Positions 1-7,796 of a stretch of DNA of 64,000 nucleotides are shown here, in pieces. The first letter of the stretch is position 1; each line of letters begins with the position of its first letter. The position numbers were made by a program, and so were the translations under genes. This DNA is from Lacrimispora xylanolytica (GTDB lineage Bacteria; Bacillota; Clostridia; Lachnospirales; Lachnospiraceae), in NCBI RefSeq assembly GCF_026723765.1, contig NZ_CP113524.1, positions 3,271,001 to 3,335,000 on the forward strand, written 5' to 3'. The notes under the pieces were generated by a model, which saw only the letters and a list, made by a program, of their open reading frames with translations, did no database searches and was not told the origin of the DNA.

Positions 1-76
1 GTTCAAAATTGTTTTCTGTCATAAGGGGCATCAAAAAGCTTTCTGTCTTTGCTTCATATTGTTCCCTTTTTGCCAT
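1..76 (-). CDS. rimP: Ribosome maturation factor RimP, N-terminal fragment
   Basis: Only the first 25 codons are in the window; the gene runs off the left edge. The reverse strand reads MAKREQYEAKTESFLMPLM and continues TENNFE, which matches the start of clostridial RimP (typically M-KRE-YE-KTE--L-P---ANGFEL). A GGGAGGAA ribosome binding site sits just upstream of the ATG at 76-74. RimP is needed for 30S subunit maturation and usually heads the rimP-nusA-infB operon. The identification rests on a short stretch plus family memory, so it is probable and not certain. Confidence 0.7.
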   Translation of the reverse strand, partial: MAKREQYEAKTESFLMPLMTENNFE

Positions 77-103
77 ATTCCTCCCACCTTTCCAAACAAA
101 TGG

Positions 104-129
104 AAAGAGTGGACTTGCGCCCACTCTTT
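104..129 (-). promoter_or_regulatory. Leader hairpin upstream of rimP
   Basis: A perfect 9-bp stem (AAAGAGTGG / CCACTCTTT) with an 8-nt loop lies about 25 bases upstream of the rimP start on the minus strand. A hairpin of this kind in the 5' leader could affect translation or processing of the rimP-nusA operon. It lacks a following T-run on the minus strand, so it is not a standard terminator. The role is inferred only from position. Confidence 0.4.
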
Positions 130-274
130 ATCCGTCAAACATTCATGTTATCCATAGTAGTATAGCACCGATTCCCAGGTAATGCAAGGGCTTTTTCTCT
201 TTTTTCCCGTTATTCCCGTAATCCTCCACGATTCATTCCACTTCGACAAATAGAAAGGAAATTGTAGACATATC

Positions 275-303
275 TTCACACTCCTTTTTATTGTACATAT
301 TAT
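275..303 (+). promoter_or_regulatory. Putative sigma-A promoter of the ABC transporter
   Basis: TTCACA at 275-280 and TATTAT at 298-303 are separated by 17 bp. They lie about 40 bp upstream of the ATPase start, which has an AAGGAGG ribosome binding site. The -35 box is weak. Confidence 0.35.
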
Positions 304-341
304 AACACTATATCAGATTAATATATCGAAAAGGAGGACCC

Positions 342-1109
342 ATGAAGCCTAAACTGGAAGTTCGCGGGGTCAGTTACTCCTATCATTCCCTTGAGGGTGA
401 GACGCTGGCCCTTTCTGATATATCTTTTACGGCAGAAAACGGGGAATTCCTTGCAATCGTCGGACCCTCCGGCTGCGGGAAATCTACCCTCTTATCTCTT
501 CTCAGCGGATTGCTGACTCCTGATACGGGAGAAATTCTTATAGACGGTGTTTCCCAGTCTGAATCATTCTCAAACATCGGCTATATGCTGCAAAGGGATC
601 ACCTTTTTGAATGGCGGACGATTATGGGAAATGCGGAGCTTGGCCTTGAAATACAGAAAAAGCTTGACAGCAGTTCCAAAGAAAAGCTGCATCAAATGCT
701 CTTAACCTATGGTCTTGGAAATTTTGAGCAGGCAAAACCATCTGAATTATCCGGAGGCATGAGACAGCGTGCCGCACTGGTCCGCACTCTGGCTCTGGAG
801 CCTGACCTTCTTTTGTTAGACGAACCGTTTTCCGCACTCGACTATCAGACCAGACTCTCTGTCTGCGATGACATCAGTTCTATTATAAAAAGCACCCAAA
901 AAACAGCAATATTAATCACCCATGATCTTTCCGAAGCAATCAGTGTTGCGGACAGGGTCATCGTACTGACAAGCAGACCGGGACGGATGAAAGCCATTGT
1001 ACCGGTTTCTTTTGGAGATGATTATATACGGCCGCTCATGAGGCGAAACATGCCGGAATTTTCTGTCTTCTTTAATCAGGTATGGAAGGAGCTGCAGAAC
1101 CATGATTGA
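342..1109 (+). CDS. ABC transporter ATPase, nitrate/sulfonate/taurine (SsuB/TauB) type
   Basis: The 255-residue protein is a complete ABC nucleotide-binding subunit. It has a Walker A GPSGCGKST near residue 43, a Q-loop (MLQRDHLF), the signature LSGGMRQR, Walker B LLLLDEPF and a switch His in ITHDLSE. Length and the short C-terminal tail fit the NitT/TauT family, which energises uptake of small anions or heterocycles. The start follows an AAGGAGG box by six bases. Its stop overlaps the start of the permease gene by eight bases, so the two are translationally coupled. No substrate-binding protein is adjacent, so the substrate cannot be stated. Confidence 0.9.
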   Translation: MKPKLEVRGVSYSYHSLEGETLALSDISFTAENGEFLAIVGPSGCGKSTLLSLLSGLLTPDTGEILIDGVSQSESFSNIGYMLQRDHLFEWRTIMGNAELGLEIQKKLDSSSKEKLHQMLLTYGLGNFEQAKPSELSGGMRQRAALVRTLALEPDLLLLDEPFSALDYQTRLSVCDDISSIIKSTQKTAILITHDLSEAISVADRVIVLTSRPGRMKAIVPVSFGDDYIRPLMRRNMPEFSVFFNQVWKELQNHD

Positions 1110-1899
1110 GACTCATCCATCCTTAGCCCAGCAGGAATTTATTGAAAAGGAAAAACAGCACCGGCGTAATGTAAGGATCTTACGTCTGATGCTTCTGGTT
1201 CTCCTTTTATCGATCTGGGAGCTTAGCGCAAGACTGGGAATTATTAATGACTTTATCTTCAGCTCCCCTACCCGTGTGACCATGACCTTTATTGACATGG
1301 TAAAGGATCATTCCATTTTTGTTCATACCGGAGTGACGGTAATGGAAACCCTCATAAGCTTTGTTCTGGTTGTCGGCTTCGGACTCCTTATTTCCATACT
1401 TCTCTGGTCCAGCCGTAGCATATCTGAGGTACTGGAACCTTATCTCGTTATGCTTAACAGCCTACCTAAATCCGCCCTTGCCCCCATCTTAATTGTATGG
1501 TTAGGCAATAACATTAAGACCATCATTGTTGCATCTATTTCAGTTGCTGTCTTTGGTTGTATCATGACTCTCCACACGGGTTTCTCCCAAACAGACCCGG
1601 ATAAAATCAAGTTGATTTATTCTCTTGGAGGGACAAAGAAGGATGTGTTATTAAAGGTATTGCTTCCAAGCTCGATCCCTTTGATTATCAGCAATATGAA
1701 GGTCAACATCGGACTTTGTCTGGTTGGTGTTATTATTGGAGAATTCCTGGCAGCTAATAAGGGGCTGGGATATCTGATTATCTATGGCAGCCAGGTGTTT
1801 AAGATGGATTTGGTTGTTATGAGCATTGTGATTCTCTGTATTGTGTCTGCGATTTTGTATCAGGGGATTTCTATTTTGGAGAAGAAGATTAAGTTTTAA
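1102..1899 (+). CDS. ABC transporter permease, nitrate/sulfonate/taurine (SsuC/TauC) type
   Basis: This 265-residue integral membrane protein has about six hydrophobic segments. The cytoplasmic coupling region (YSLGGTKKDVLLKVLLPSS, then IPLIISNMK) matches the EAA loop of BPD_transp_1 permeases. It overlaps the ATPase gene by eight bases and ends immediately before a strong hairpin at 1911-1961. The last ~35 codons (FKMDLVVMSIVILCI onward to EKKIKF) are the parent of three degenerate copies at 2.9, 7.6 and 18.8 kb. The gene itself looks intact. No binding-protein gene is seen nearby, so it may use an unlinked receptor. Confidence 0.88.
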   Translation: MIETHPSLAQQEFIEKEKQHRRNVRILRLMLLVLLLSIWELSARLGIINDFIFSSPTRVTMTFIDMVKDHSIFVHTGVTVMETLISFVLVVGFGLLISILLWSSRSISEVLEPYLVMLNSLPKSALAPILIVWLGNNIKTIIVASISVAVFGCIMTLHTGFSQTDPDKIKLIYSLGGTKKDVLLKVLLPSSIPLIISNMKVNIGLCLVGVIIGEFLAANKGLGYLIIYGSQVFKMDLVVMSIVILCIVSAILYQGISILEKKIKF

Positions 1900-1910
1900 C
1901 TGTTTCATTC

Positions 1911-1961
1911 GTTTAAGGAGCTTTAAAGCATTCATTAATCATGCTGCAAAGCTCCTTAAAC
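1911..1961 (+). terminator. Terminator after the permease gene (parent of the dispersed copies)
   Basis: A 14-bp perfect stem, GTTTAAGGAGCTTT / AAAGCTCCTTAAAC, begins 11 bases after the permease stop. It can serve both strands, so it may also end the convergent XRE gene. The AAGGAGCTTT stem recurs after each degenerate permease tail. Confidence 0.7.
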
Positions 1962-2017
1962 TTTCTCCTATCCTGCAACTGTGATTTTAAAAAGCTCTAA
2001 TGCTATGCTATTTATTT

Positions 2018-2635
2018 TTATTCAGACCATTGCATTTGATTATCTGGAATTCCTAGTTCCCTACAACGTTCACATACTAACTGTTTTTCTTCCTGATTTC
2101 CAATGCTGTATTTCAAGATCAAATTCTTAAAAACGATATACTTAATATTATCAGACTTAAAATCCACAAACCAGTTTTCATTAGGCGTATCGCCTGATTT
2201 CATCACTTTTGAAATTTCTTCTGGAAAATTACTGTACTTTGAGGAAAAAAATAACACAGTCCAATATTTTGGTTTTCCTGCAGTCTTCCATATCTCTATT
2301 TTTTTTATTTCCAATAAGTCAAGAACGTTTTCTTCGGTAATACTTTCCTTTATTAATACTCCTTCATATAATGTACTGTTATCATTTATTGGCAGACTCT
2401 TTCCACAGCATGAAACATCTTTTACTCCATCAATATCAAATTCATCTTTTAATAATTCATCAATGGAAACTTTAAATAACCTGCTTAAAAAGATTATTTT
2501 TTCCATTTCCGGAATAGCAATATCTGATTCCCACTTTGTGATTGCCTGTCTACTCACATTACATAGCTCCGCTAATTGTTCTTGTGTAAGACCATTCTCT
2601 TTTCGTAAATATTGTATTTTCTCAGATAATTTCAT
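2018..2635 (-). CDS. XRE/HTH_3 family transcriptional regulator
   Basis: The 205-residue protein starts with a Cro/C1-type helix-turn-helix at residues 4-60 (GLTQEQLAELCNVSRQAITK, then WE) followed by DELLKDEF, which is typical of HTH_3 regulators. The remaining ~130 residues match nothing I recognise and may be a sensor or oligomerisation domain. An AGGAG box lies upstream of the ATG. The gene is more A+T-rich than the transporter beside it and sits alone between the permease terminator and the first degenerate permease tail, consistent with an acquired cassette. Its targets are unknown, though a palindrome at 2725-2741 lies in its upstream region. Confidence 0.8.
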   Translation of the reverse strand: MKLSEKIQYLRKENGLTQEQLAELCNVSRQAITKWESDIAIPEMEKIIFLSRLFKVSIDELLKDEFDIDGVKDVSCCGKSLPINDNSTLYEGVLIKESITEENVLDLLEIKKIEIWKTAGKPKYWTVLFFSSKYSNFPEEISKVMKSGDTPNENWFVDFKSDNIKYIVFKNLILKYSIGNQEEKQLVCERCRELGIPDNQMQWSE

Positions 2636-2724
2636 AATGACTCCTATTTCACTAAATAATTATTTTGATATTTCTATTTTAGCAGAGACATTTTAGAATA
2701 GCTATTAACTATAAAGTTCTTTTA

Positions 2725-2741
2725 TGCAACCAATAGTTGCA
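2725..2741. promoter_or_regulatory. Candidate operator upstream of the XRE gene
   Basis: A perfect inverted repeat, TGCAAC-N5-GTTGCA, lies about 90 bp upstream of the XRE start. Size and spacing suit a dimeric HTH repressor. Binding by the neighbouring regulator is inferred from position only. Confidence 0.3.
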
Positions 2742-2892
2742 CGAAATGAAGTTCAATAGTGCAAGACCTCCAGCCAATCATTATAAAAATATAATCACAG
2801 CTATAATTCAAATCATATATATTTAAAATTATAATTAATACTGTTGCATGCTTACCAATTCACCATATCCAACCATATCATTTTGTACCCAC

Positions 2893-2996
2893 AGCTCTTT
2901 AAGATAAATTTTGTAGTTATGGGCATTGTAATTCTGTATTGTAGCTGCGATTTTATATCAGGGAATATCTTTGTTGGAGGATAAAATTAAGTTTAT
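2893..2996 (+). pseudogene. Degenerate copy B of the permease 3' end
   Basis: The stretch reads as KINFVVMGIVIL, then after a 2-base deletion IVAAILYQGISLLEDKIKF, matching the last ~33 residues of the permease ending at 1899. The deletion breaks the frame and the stop codon is lost. No upstream part of the gene is recognisable. It is followed by a terminator hairpin like the one behind the intact gene. Confidence 0.8.
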
Positions 2997-3008
2997 CTGT
3001 TTGATTTA

Positions 3009-3056
3009 TAAAAGGAGCTTTCAGTAGAATACCCATCATACTGAAAGCTCCTTTTA
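3009..3056 (+). terminator. Terminator hairpin of permease tail B
   Basis: A perfect 18-bp stem (TAAAAGGAGCTTTCAGTA and its complement) with a 12-nt loop follows tail B. It closely resembles the hairpin after tail C, including about 25 bases beyond the stem. Confidence 0.7.
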
Positions 3057-3165
3057 TCTATTTCACTATCTAATATGCATAATTTTTGGATCTATATTAT
3101 AAAAGTGGGCACGATAAGTAACTATATATTACAATTAAGTAGACACAAAAAGGAGTTATCTACTC

Positions 3166-3459
3166 ATGTCCACAAGCAAAACTGGAACACGGTATGACGA
3201 GGACTTCAAACGTACTCTCGTTAACCTTTATCAATCCGGCGGTAAAACACAGGCTGCTCTCTGTAAAGAATACGGGGTATCCCTACCCCCGCTTACCCGT
3301 TGGATCAAACAATACTCTACCGTTAAAACGGATGATGGCGAAGTCTTGACTGCCAAACAAGTGAAAGACCTTCAAAAACGCAATGCTCAGCTTGAGGAGG
3401 AACTCCTCATATTAAAAAAAGCGATTGCCATCTTCACGCCACACTCCAGCAACGATTAG
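3166..3459 (+). CDS. IS3-family transposase OrfA
   Basis: The 97-residue protein has the N-terminal helix-turn-helix of HTH_Tnp_1 (YDEDFKRTLVNLYQSGGKTQ, then ALCKEYGVS and WIKQY) and a C-terminal leucine-zipper stretch (KDLQKRNAQLEEELLILKKA). An AAAGGAG box precedes the ATG. An A7G run near the end of the zipper (TTAAAAAAAGCG, about 3415-3425) is the usual place for programmed -1 frameshifting to OrfB. Shifting there does open a frame that continues past the OrfA stop. Confidence 0.88.
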   Translation: MSTSKTGTRYDEDFKRTLVNLYQSGGKTQAALCKEYGVSLPPLTRWIKQYSTVKTDDGEVLTAKQVKDLQKRNAQLEEELLILKKAIAIFTPHSSND

Positions 3460-3502
3460 ATGCGGTTTATAAGCTTTGTTTTCAGCATGACACAAAAATT
3501 GT

Positions 3503-4297
3503 TTGCCATGTACATATTATAAGCATTTCCACTCCGTACCTGCTAACCACACCAAAGAAAATCAGGAGATAGCCAAACGAATTTTTCAAATCTATGCTGA
3601 TTATAACAAGCGTCTTGGTGCATATAAGATTACCTATGTCCTCCGGCGTGATAATGGCATCCACATCAGTGTTGGACGAGTGTACCGACTGATGAAAACA
3701 CTTCAATTACCACGTATGTCCACGGAAAAGACATATCGTTACTGTCGGCATAAAGATAATGGTAATTGCAACAATTATCTTCATCAAGAGTTCAACCCGA
3801 AATCCCCTGATATTGTCTGGGCTAGTGATTTCACTTATAATAAGGTCTCCAGGAAATGGTATTACCTTTGTATTGTAATGGATCTATTTTCTCGCAAAGT
3901 CATTTCTTGGAACATTTCAGCACTACCTGATGTCAATCTGGTATTGACTGCATTCAAAAAAGCTTATGATAGAAGGAGGTGCCCTGCAGGGCTCATGTTT
4001 CATTCTGATCGAGGATCTCAATATACTGCATTTGCTTTTAGACAGTTATTAGATTCTCTTAATGTAATGCAGTCATTTTCTAAGAAAGGCTATCCCTTTG
4101 ACAACGCCTGCTGTGAAAGTCTCTTTAAATATCTAAAAAAAGAAGAAACCAACCGAAAAACCTATCACTCTTTACAGGAACTGCAGTTATCCGTATTTGA
4201 GTACATTGAAGGTTTCTACAACTCTAGGAGACCACATGTTTCTCTTGGACTGCTAACCCCTAATGAAAAAGAAGAACTCTTCTGGAATCAACCTTAG
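3503..4297 (+). pseudogene. IS3-family transposase OrfB (DDE integrase), N-terminal part disrupted
   Basis: The 264-codon open part carries the rve integrase core with the three catalytic acids: Asp in WASDFTY, Asp in HSDRGSQYTA and Glu in ACCESLFKYLKKE. The expected upstream part is present in another frame (LQQRLDAVYKLCFQHDTK, then IVCHV). It breaks off just before TYYKHFHSVP, where the family normally has a conserved VLGV-RS-YY stretch. A small out-of-frame deletion near 3500-3512 explains this. An unusual TTG would be the only start for the remaining frame, so I treat OrfB as broken. Confidence 0.72.
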
Positions 4298-4350
4298 TAA
4301 CTGATTCCAGAAAGTTTTTCTAATAATCGTGTCTACTTACTTGACTACAG

Positions 4351-4763
4351 TGCATATTCTCTCTTATGTTTTGTTTCTTCATATGCTGACTGCAATAAAT
4401 ATAAATCTGAATCCGCATTAATTATTCACTCAATTTAACCACTACAGCCATATTATAATGACTTAATAAAGAAATATATTAAAATTCAAGCTTATTTAGT
4501 AGCATTCTAATTTCTTTATATTTTTTAGACCCACACTACATGTAATATAAAAGAAAATGCGATATTGATAATTAAATATTTAACTATAAATGCTCTATAC
4601 AATTTCACTTAGCTAAATAATATCACACGTGTTCTAATAGATTTATTATATTAATTAATAATGGTGGACATTGCAATAATTATAAGATACTTAGCTTAGT
4701 CAGACTAAGACATATATTAGTCACTTTATATACTTTTATTTAAACAAACCAACTAATATAAGG
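4351..4763. other. A+T-rich gap between the IS element and the SIR2 gene
   Basis: No gene is apparent in these ~410 bases, which are strongly A+T-rich. The only structure noticed is a short palindrome CTTAGTC-A-GACTAAG at 4695-4709, downstream of the SIR2 gene on the minus strand. It has no clear T-run and is at best a weak terminator. Confidence 0.4.
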
Positions 4764-7325
4764 CTATATCGACTCAACTAAAACATCTATATCTTCATTA
4801 CTCTGAATGCTTTGGCTCATTAAATTATAATAAGGGCTATTAATACTTATTCTTATTATAGATTGTTTACCTAAATAACACAATAATTTATAAAAATCTT
4901 GCATTGCATTAGCAATATATTTATCCTCTGATTTGTAAACTTCATTTAGTATATCACGAATTTCACAAAGCTCTTTAGTTGCAACATCAACCTTAAACTT
5001 TCGTATTAATTTAACTTTTTCAGTAACATAGCAACTAATTGAAAACGGTTTTGCTTTCTTAATATAAAAATCTTTGCTATAAATAAGTTCTTTTATAAGG
5101 CGTTCTCCTGTATCGAATAAAACTAAGGCCTCCGACACATTAGACTGACTATTAGCAAATTTAAGATAATTTCTTGCTATCGCATGCTTAATTTTAAAAG
5201 AATTTGGCTGTATATGTTGAGCAAATTTCAAGTGACTTAACGCTTTGGCAAAATCACCATTTTGTTGCTCATATATTCCTAACTGTAACCAATAATAGCT
5301 AATATTTTCAAAATAATCTTTTAATTCATATAGTAAATTTCCAATTTCTTTTATGCTAAATATAAATTGATCACTTAGTTTTTTTTCTTTGAGTAAACTT
5401 TGAAAAACAATAATCCATATATCATTATTTCCTTCATGTACATATCTTGAAATGAATATAAGTAATTCTTTTATAATGCCATAGACCTGTTGTCTGTTTT
5501 TCTTTATTATCTCATCCTGAAATAAAGAATTTCTTAAAGAAAGCCCTTGATCATCATACCTTATATAGTCTACTATTTTCAAATTTTTAATATCTATATT
5601 TACCGCCAAGTCAACTGCTTTCCCATATCTTTCATTGAATAATTCCATTGGATAGTATTCTATATCAGCTTTATCAAAAATTGCGATTTCTAACAATAAT
5701 CTAATTTCGTCTCTTGATAAATGGCTTACATCTAACATTTTTCTTTTTAGCTTTTTTAGTATGCCTTTTCCATATGTTAAATCTATAATTAAACTAACTA
5801 TACTACGCTTCCTTAAAATTTCTTGTTGTCTCTTCGTTCTAGGTAATTCTATCAAACTTGATAAATACTTTTTATCAGATAATTTTTTTTCTATTATTTT
5901 AGCATCGCTATCAGTTATTATATCTGTACACTCAAAATCAGTATAACAATTACCCTCTAAATAATATTTTTTTCTGTTATGATAATATATACGAGAAGCA
6001 CATAAGAACACTACAGTTTTTCCTAAATAGTTATCTTGAAACATTTTTTCAATTTCATTATAATAATAACTTGCATTATCAATAATAATAGCGTACTGTG
6101 AAAAATCAGTCTTATTTATATATTTCTTGATTACATTTCTATTTATATACCCACCTTTATATTCCATTACTTCATAATCTTGATTATGTAGGTATACCCC
6201 TAGTTGCTTTAGTAATGTACTTTTACCAGAGAAAGAGCCTCCATATATGCAAAAGCACTTTGTAGTTGATTTTCGGGCTATTAATTCTTCTAATCTATTT
6301 TTTGCTAAAATTAATGTATCATTTTCAAATGTCCAACTTTCAAAAACATCTTGCCAACTGCAATTAAAACCTTGATAGATACTACTCTCATATGGCTTTT
6401 TGAAAATATGCATTATATCATCGAGTCTAAAAATTTTACTATAATTCAGTTCCATTCTAACTTTTTTAACTTCATCTGGAGCATAATTTAAAGTATGAAG
6501 AAATCTCAAAAATTGTTCTGTAGTCCATTCTATAACGCTTGCATTTAAATTCTTGGCTTTTTGCTTAAGAGCTAATGATGGATATGGCTCTATAAAAAAC
6601 AACTTGTTTTTGTTACTCTGTAATTGTAAACTTCCGTAAAGTTGAAGATAGTATTCAAAGTCTGGTTCATCAAGTGATGCACCAATAAAAATGATGTCAC
6701 TTGTGGAGTATAATTCACCTGTAAAAGCCATTAAACCCAAGTCAATTTTTTTTGTAATTAGCTCATTATACTCATCTTTACTAAATATATATCCTGCATC
6801 TGGTTTTTTAACATCTCCATGGAGTTTTATCAACATCATATTTTCGCCAATACTATTAGGTATATATTCCTTTAACCCATAGGAAAAATATGATTTTTTC
6901 ACATTCTCATAAATATTTTCTACAAGATCATCAATATTTACAGTATATATCCGTTTCCACGGATAGTCCACTAAATATCCGTGAAACCCCTCATTATTAA
7001 ATACTGATTTAGCCCTCGCATTTTTTAATCGTTCTGTCAAAAATTTTTCTCTAGCTGTTTTCCCCCCGTACATATCATCAATGCAACTACATAGTTCTCT
7101 TATTTTATATTGCTCTATTTCTTTATATTCCATCTCTGTAATTTCTTTTTGATTTACTTTACCTATTACAAAATTCTGAATTAATTCAAGACAGATCTCT
7201 TTTCCTGTCGGCATTGTACCGGAATCACAAATTGCATCTCTAGAAAAACCTGCACCTAAAAATAATGTTGGGCAATTCCCTATTAGACTGCTTTTCAGCT
7301 CCTTTACTTCTAATTCATCACTCAT
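4764..7325 (-). CDS. SIR2-like NADase / P-loop NTPase / TPR-like antiphage-type protein
   Basis: The 853-residue protein has three parts. Residues ~15-280 are SIR2-like: GAGFS (24-28), YTVNIDD with Asn130, KLHGD with His169 and IFIGASLDEPDFEYYL. Asn and His match the catalytic pair of defence SIR2 NADases. Residues ~355-600 are a STAND/NACHT-like NTPase with Walker A GGSFSGKST (Lys368) and a possible Walker B YAIIIDNAS. The C-terminus has helical-repeat character (LGIYEQQNGDFAKALSHLKF). This architecture is known from Avs5/DSR-type proteins that deplete NAD+ when they sense phage. The gene is very A+T-rich, lies alone next to an IS element and is bracketed by permease tails B and C, all pointing to horizontal acquisition. 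The ribosome binding site is an unusual G7 run. Confidence 0.82.
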   Translation of the reverse strand: MSDELEVKELKSSLIGNCPTLFLGAGFSRDAICDSGTMPTGKEICLELIQNFVIGKVNQKEITEMEYKEIEQYKIRELCSCIDDMYGGKTAREKFLTERLKNARAKSVFNNEGFHGYLVDYPWKRIYTVNIDDLVENIYENVKKSYFSYGLKEYIPNSIGENMMLIKLHGDVKKPDAGYIFSKDEYNELITKKIDLGLMAFTGELYSTSDIIFIGASLDEPDFEYYLQLYGSLQLQSNKNKLFFIEPYPSLALKQKAKNLNASVIEWTTEQFLRFLHTLNYAPDEVKKVRMELNYSKIFRLDDIMHIFKKPYESSIYQGFNCSWQDVFESWTFENDTLILAKNRLEELIARKSTTKCFCIYGGSFSGKSTLLKQLGVYLHNQDYEVMEYKGGYINRNVIKKYINKTDFSQYAIIIDNASYYYNEIEKMFQDNYLGKTVVFLCASRIYYHNRKKYYLEGNCYTDFECTDIITDSDAKIIEKKLSDKKYLSSLIELPRTKRQQEILRKRSIVSLIIDLTYGKGILKKLKRKMLDVSHLSRDEIRLLLEIAIFDKADIEYYPMELFNERYGKAVDLAVNIDIKNLKIVDYIRYDDQGLSLRNSLFQDEIIKKNRQQVYGIIKELLIFISRYVHEGNNDIWIIVFQSLLKEKKLSDQFIFSIKEIGNLLYELKDYFENISYYWLQLGIYEQQNGDFAKALSHLKFAQHIQPNSFKIKHAIARNYLKFANSQSNVSEALVLFDTGERLIKELIYSKDFYIKKAKPFSISCYVTEKVKLIRKFKVDVATKELCEIRDILNEVYKSEDKYIANAMQDFYKLLCYLGKQSIIRISINSPYYNLMSQSIQSNEDIDVLVESI

Positions 7326-7351
7326 ATCTCATCCCCCCCTTTTTAAACTAT

Positions 7352-7380
7352 ACGTTTAAATGATTATAATACGTTTAAAA
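7352..7380. promoter_or_regulatory. Repeated ACGTTTAAA motifs at the SIR2 gene promoter
   Basis: Two direct copies of TACGTTTAAA (7351-7360 and 7370-7379) flank a TATAAT-like box on the minus strand (7363-7368), and a third weaker copy lies near 7401. This spacing suggests a repressor binding site over the promoter. No regulator gene is adjacent, so the binding protein is unknown. Confidence 0.35.
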
Positions 7381-7554
7381 TAATACACTTTTAATCATAA
7401 ACCGTTTATCAATATAAAATTACAAATGATAGAAATAATGTAATTTTATAAGCTTATTATATACACTTTTTTATTTCAAATCAACCATTATCCGTATATT
7501 ATACTTTTATGGTAAATTTTATTTATTTAATATATAATAAATCATTTTATACTA

Positions 7555-7662
7555 CAGCACTTCAAGATAAATTTGTTTGTTATGAGCATTATAATTCTCT
7601 TTATTGTATATACGATTTTGTATCAGGGGATTTCTTTGTTGGAGAAGAAAATTAAGTTTTAA
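7555..7662 (+). pseudogene. Degenerate copy C of the permease 3' end (frame intact)
   Basis: In frame, this reads FKINLFVMSIIILFIVYTI, then LYQGISLLEKKIKF and a stop. That is about 24 of 33 residues identical to the end of the permease at 1899, including the same last residues and TAA. No start codon or upstream coding sequence is present. Tails B and C also share sequence before and after the coding part and form a ~190-bp direct repeat around the IS/SIR2 block. Confidence 0.85.
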
Positions 7663-7676
7663 TTGTTTCATTAGTC

Positions 7677-7720
7677 AAAGGAGCTTTCAGTAGAATAATT
7701 ATCATACTGAGAGCTCCTTT
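7677..7720. terminator. Terminator hairpin of permease tail C
   Basis: A 16-bp stem with one wobble pair (AAAGGAGCTTTCAGTA / TACTGAGAGCTCCTTT) follows tail C. It also lies downstream of the pirin gene on the minus strand and may end that operon. Confidence 0.65.
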
Positions 7721-7796
7721 TATCTATTTCACTATCAAATATTCATAGTTTATGATTTACCAAGTATATCCTATACGTTTATACATGATTTATATA

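Larger units (their letters stand above)
3129..4350 (+). mobile_element. IS3-family insertion sequence, probably inactive
   Basis: Two reading frames in IS3 arrangement (orfA, orfB) lie between imperfect terminal inverted repeats. The left end contains TTAAGTAGACAC near 3135-3146. The right end at 4330-4349 reads, on the reverse strand, TGTAGTCAAGTAAGTAGACA. The exact ends and target duplication could not be fixed by eye. The region between orfA and orfB seems to have lost a few codons out of frame, so a full OrfAB transposase probably cannot be made. It lies in the A+T-rich interval between permease tails B and C, beside the SIR2 gene. Confidence 0.8.

Noticed and set aside
2103-2696. Long plus-strand open frame opposite the XRE gene
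   Set aside because: It is antisense to a recognisable HTH protein with a ribosome binding site, and its translation has no family features.
4695-4709. Palindrome CTTAGTC-A-GACTAAG as terminator of the SIR2 gene
   Set aside because: The stem is only 7 bp and A+T-rich, with no T-run, so it may be chance in a low-complexity stretch.
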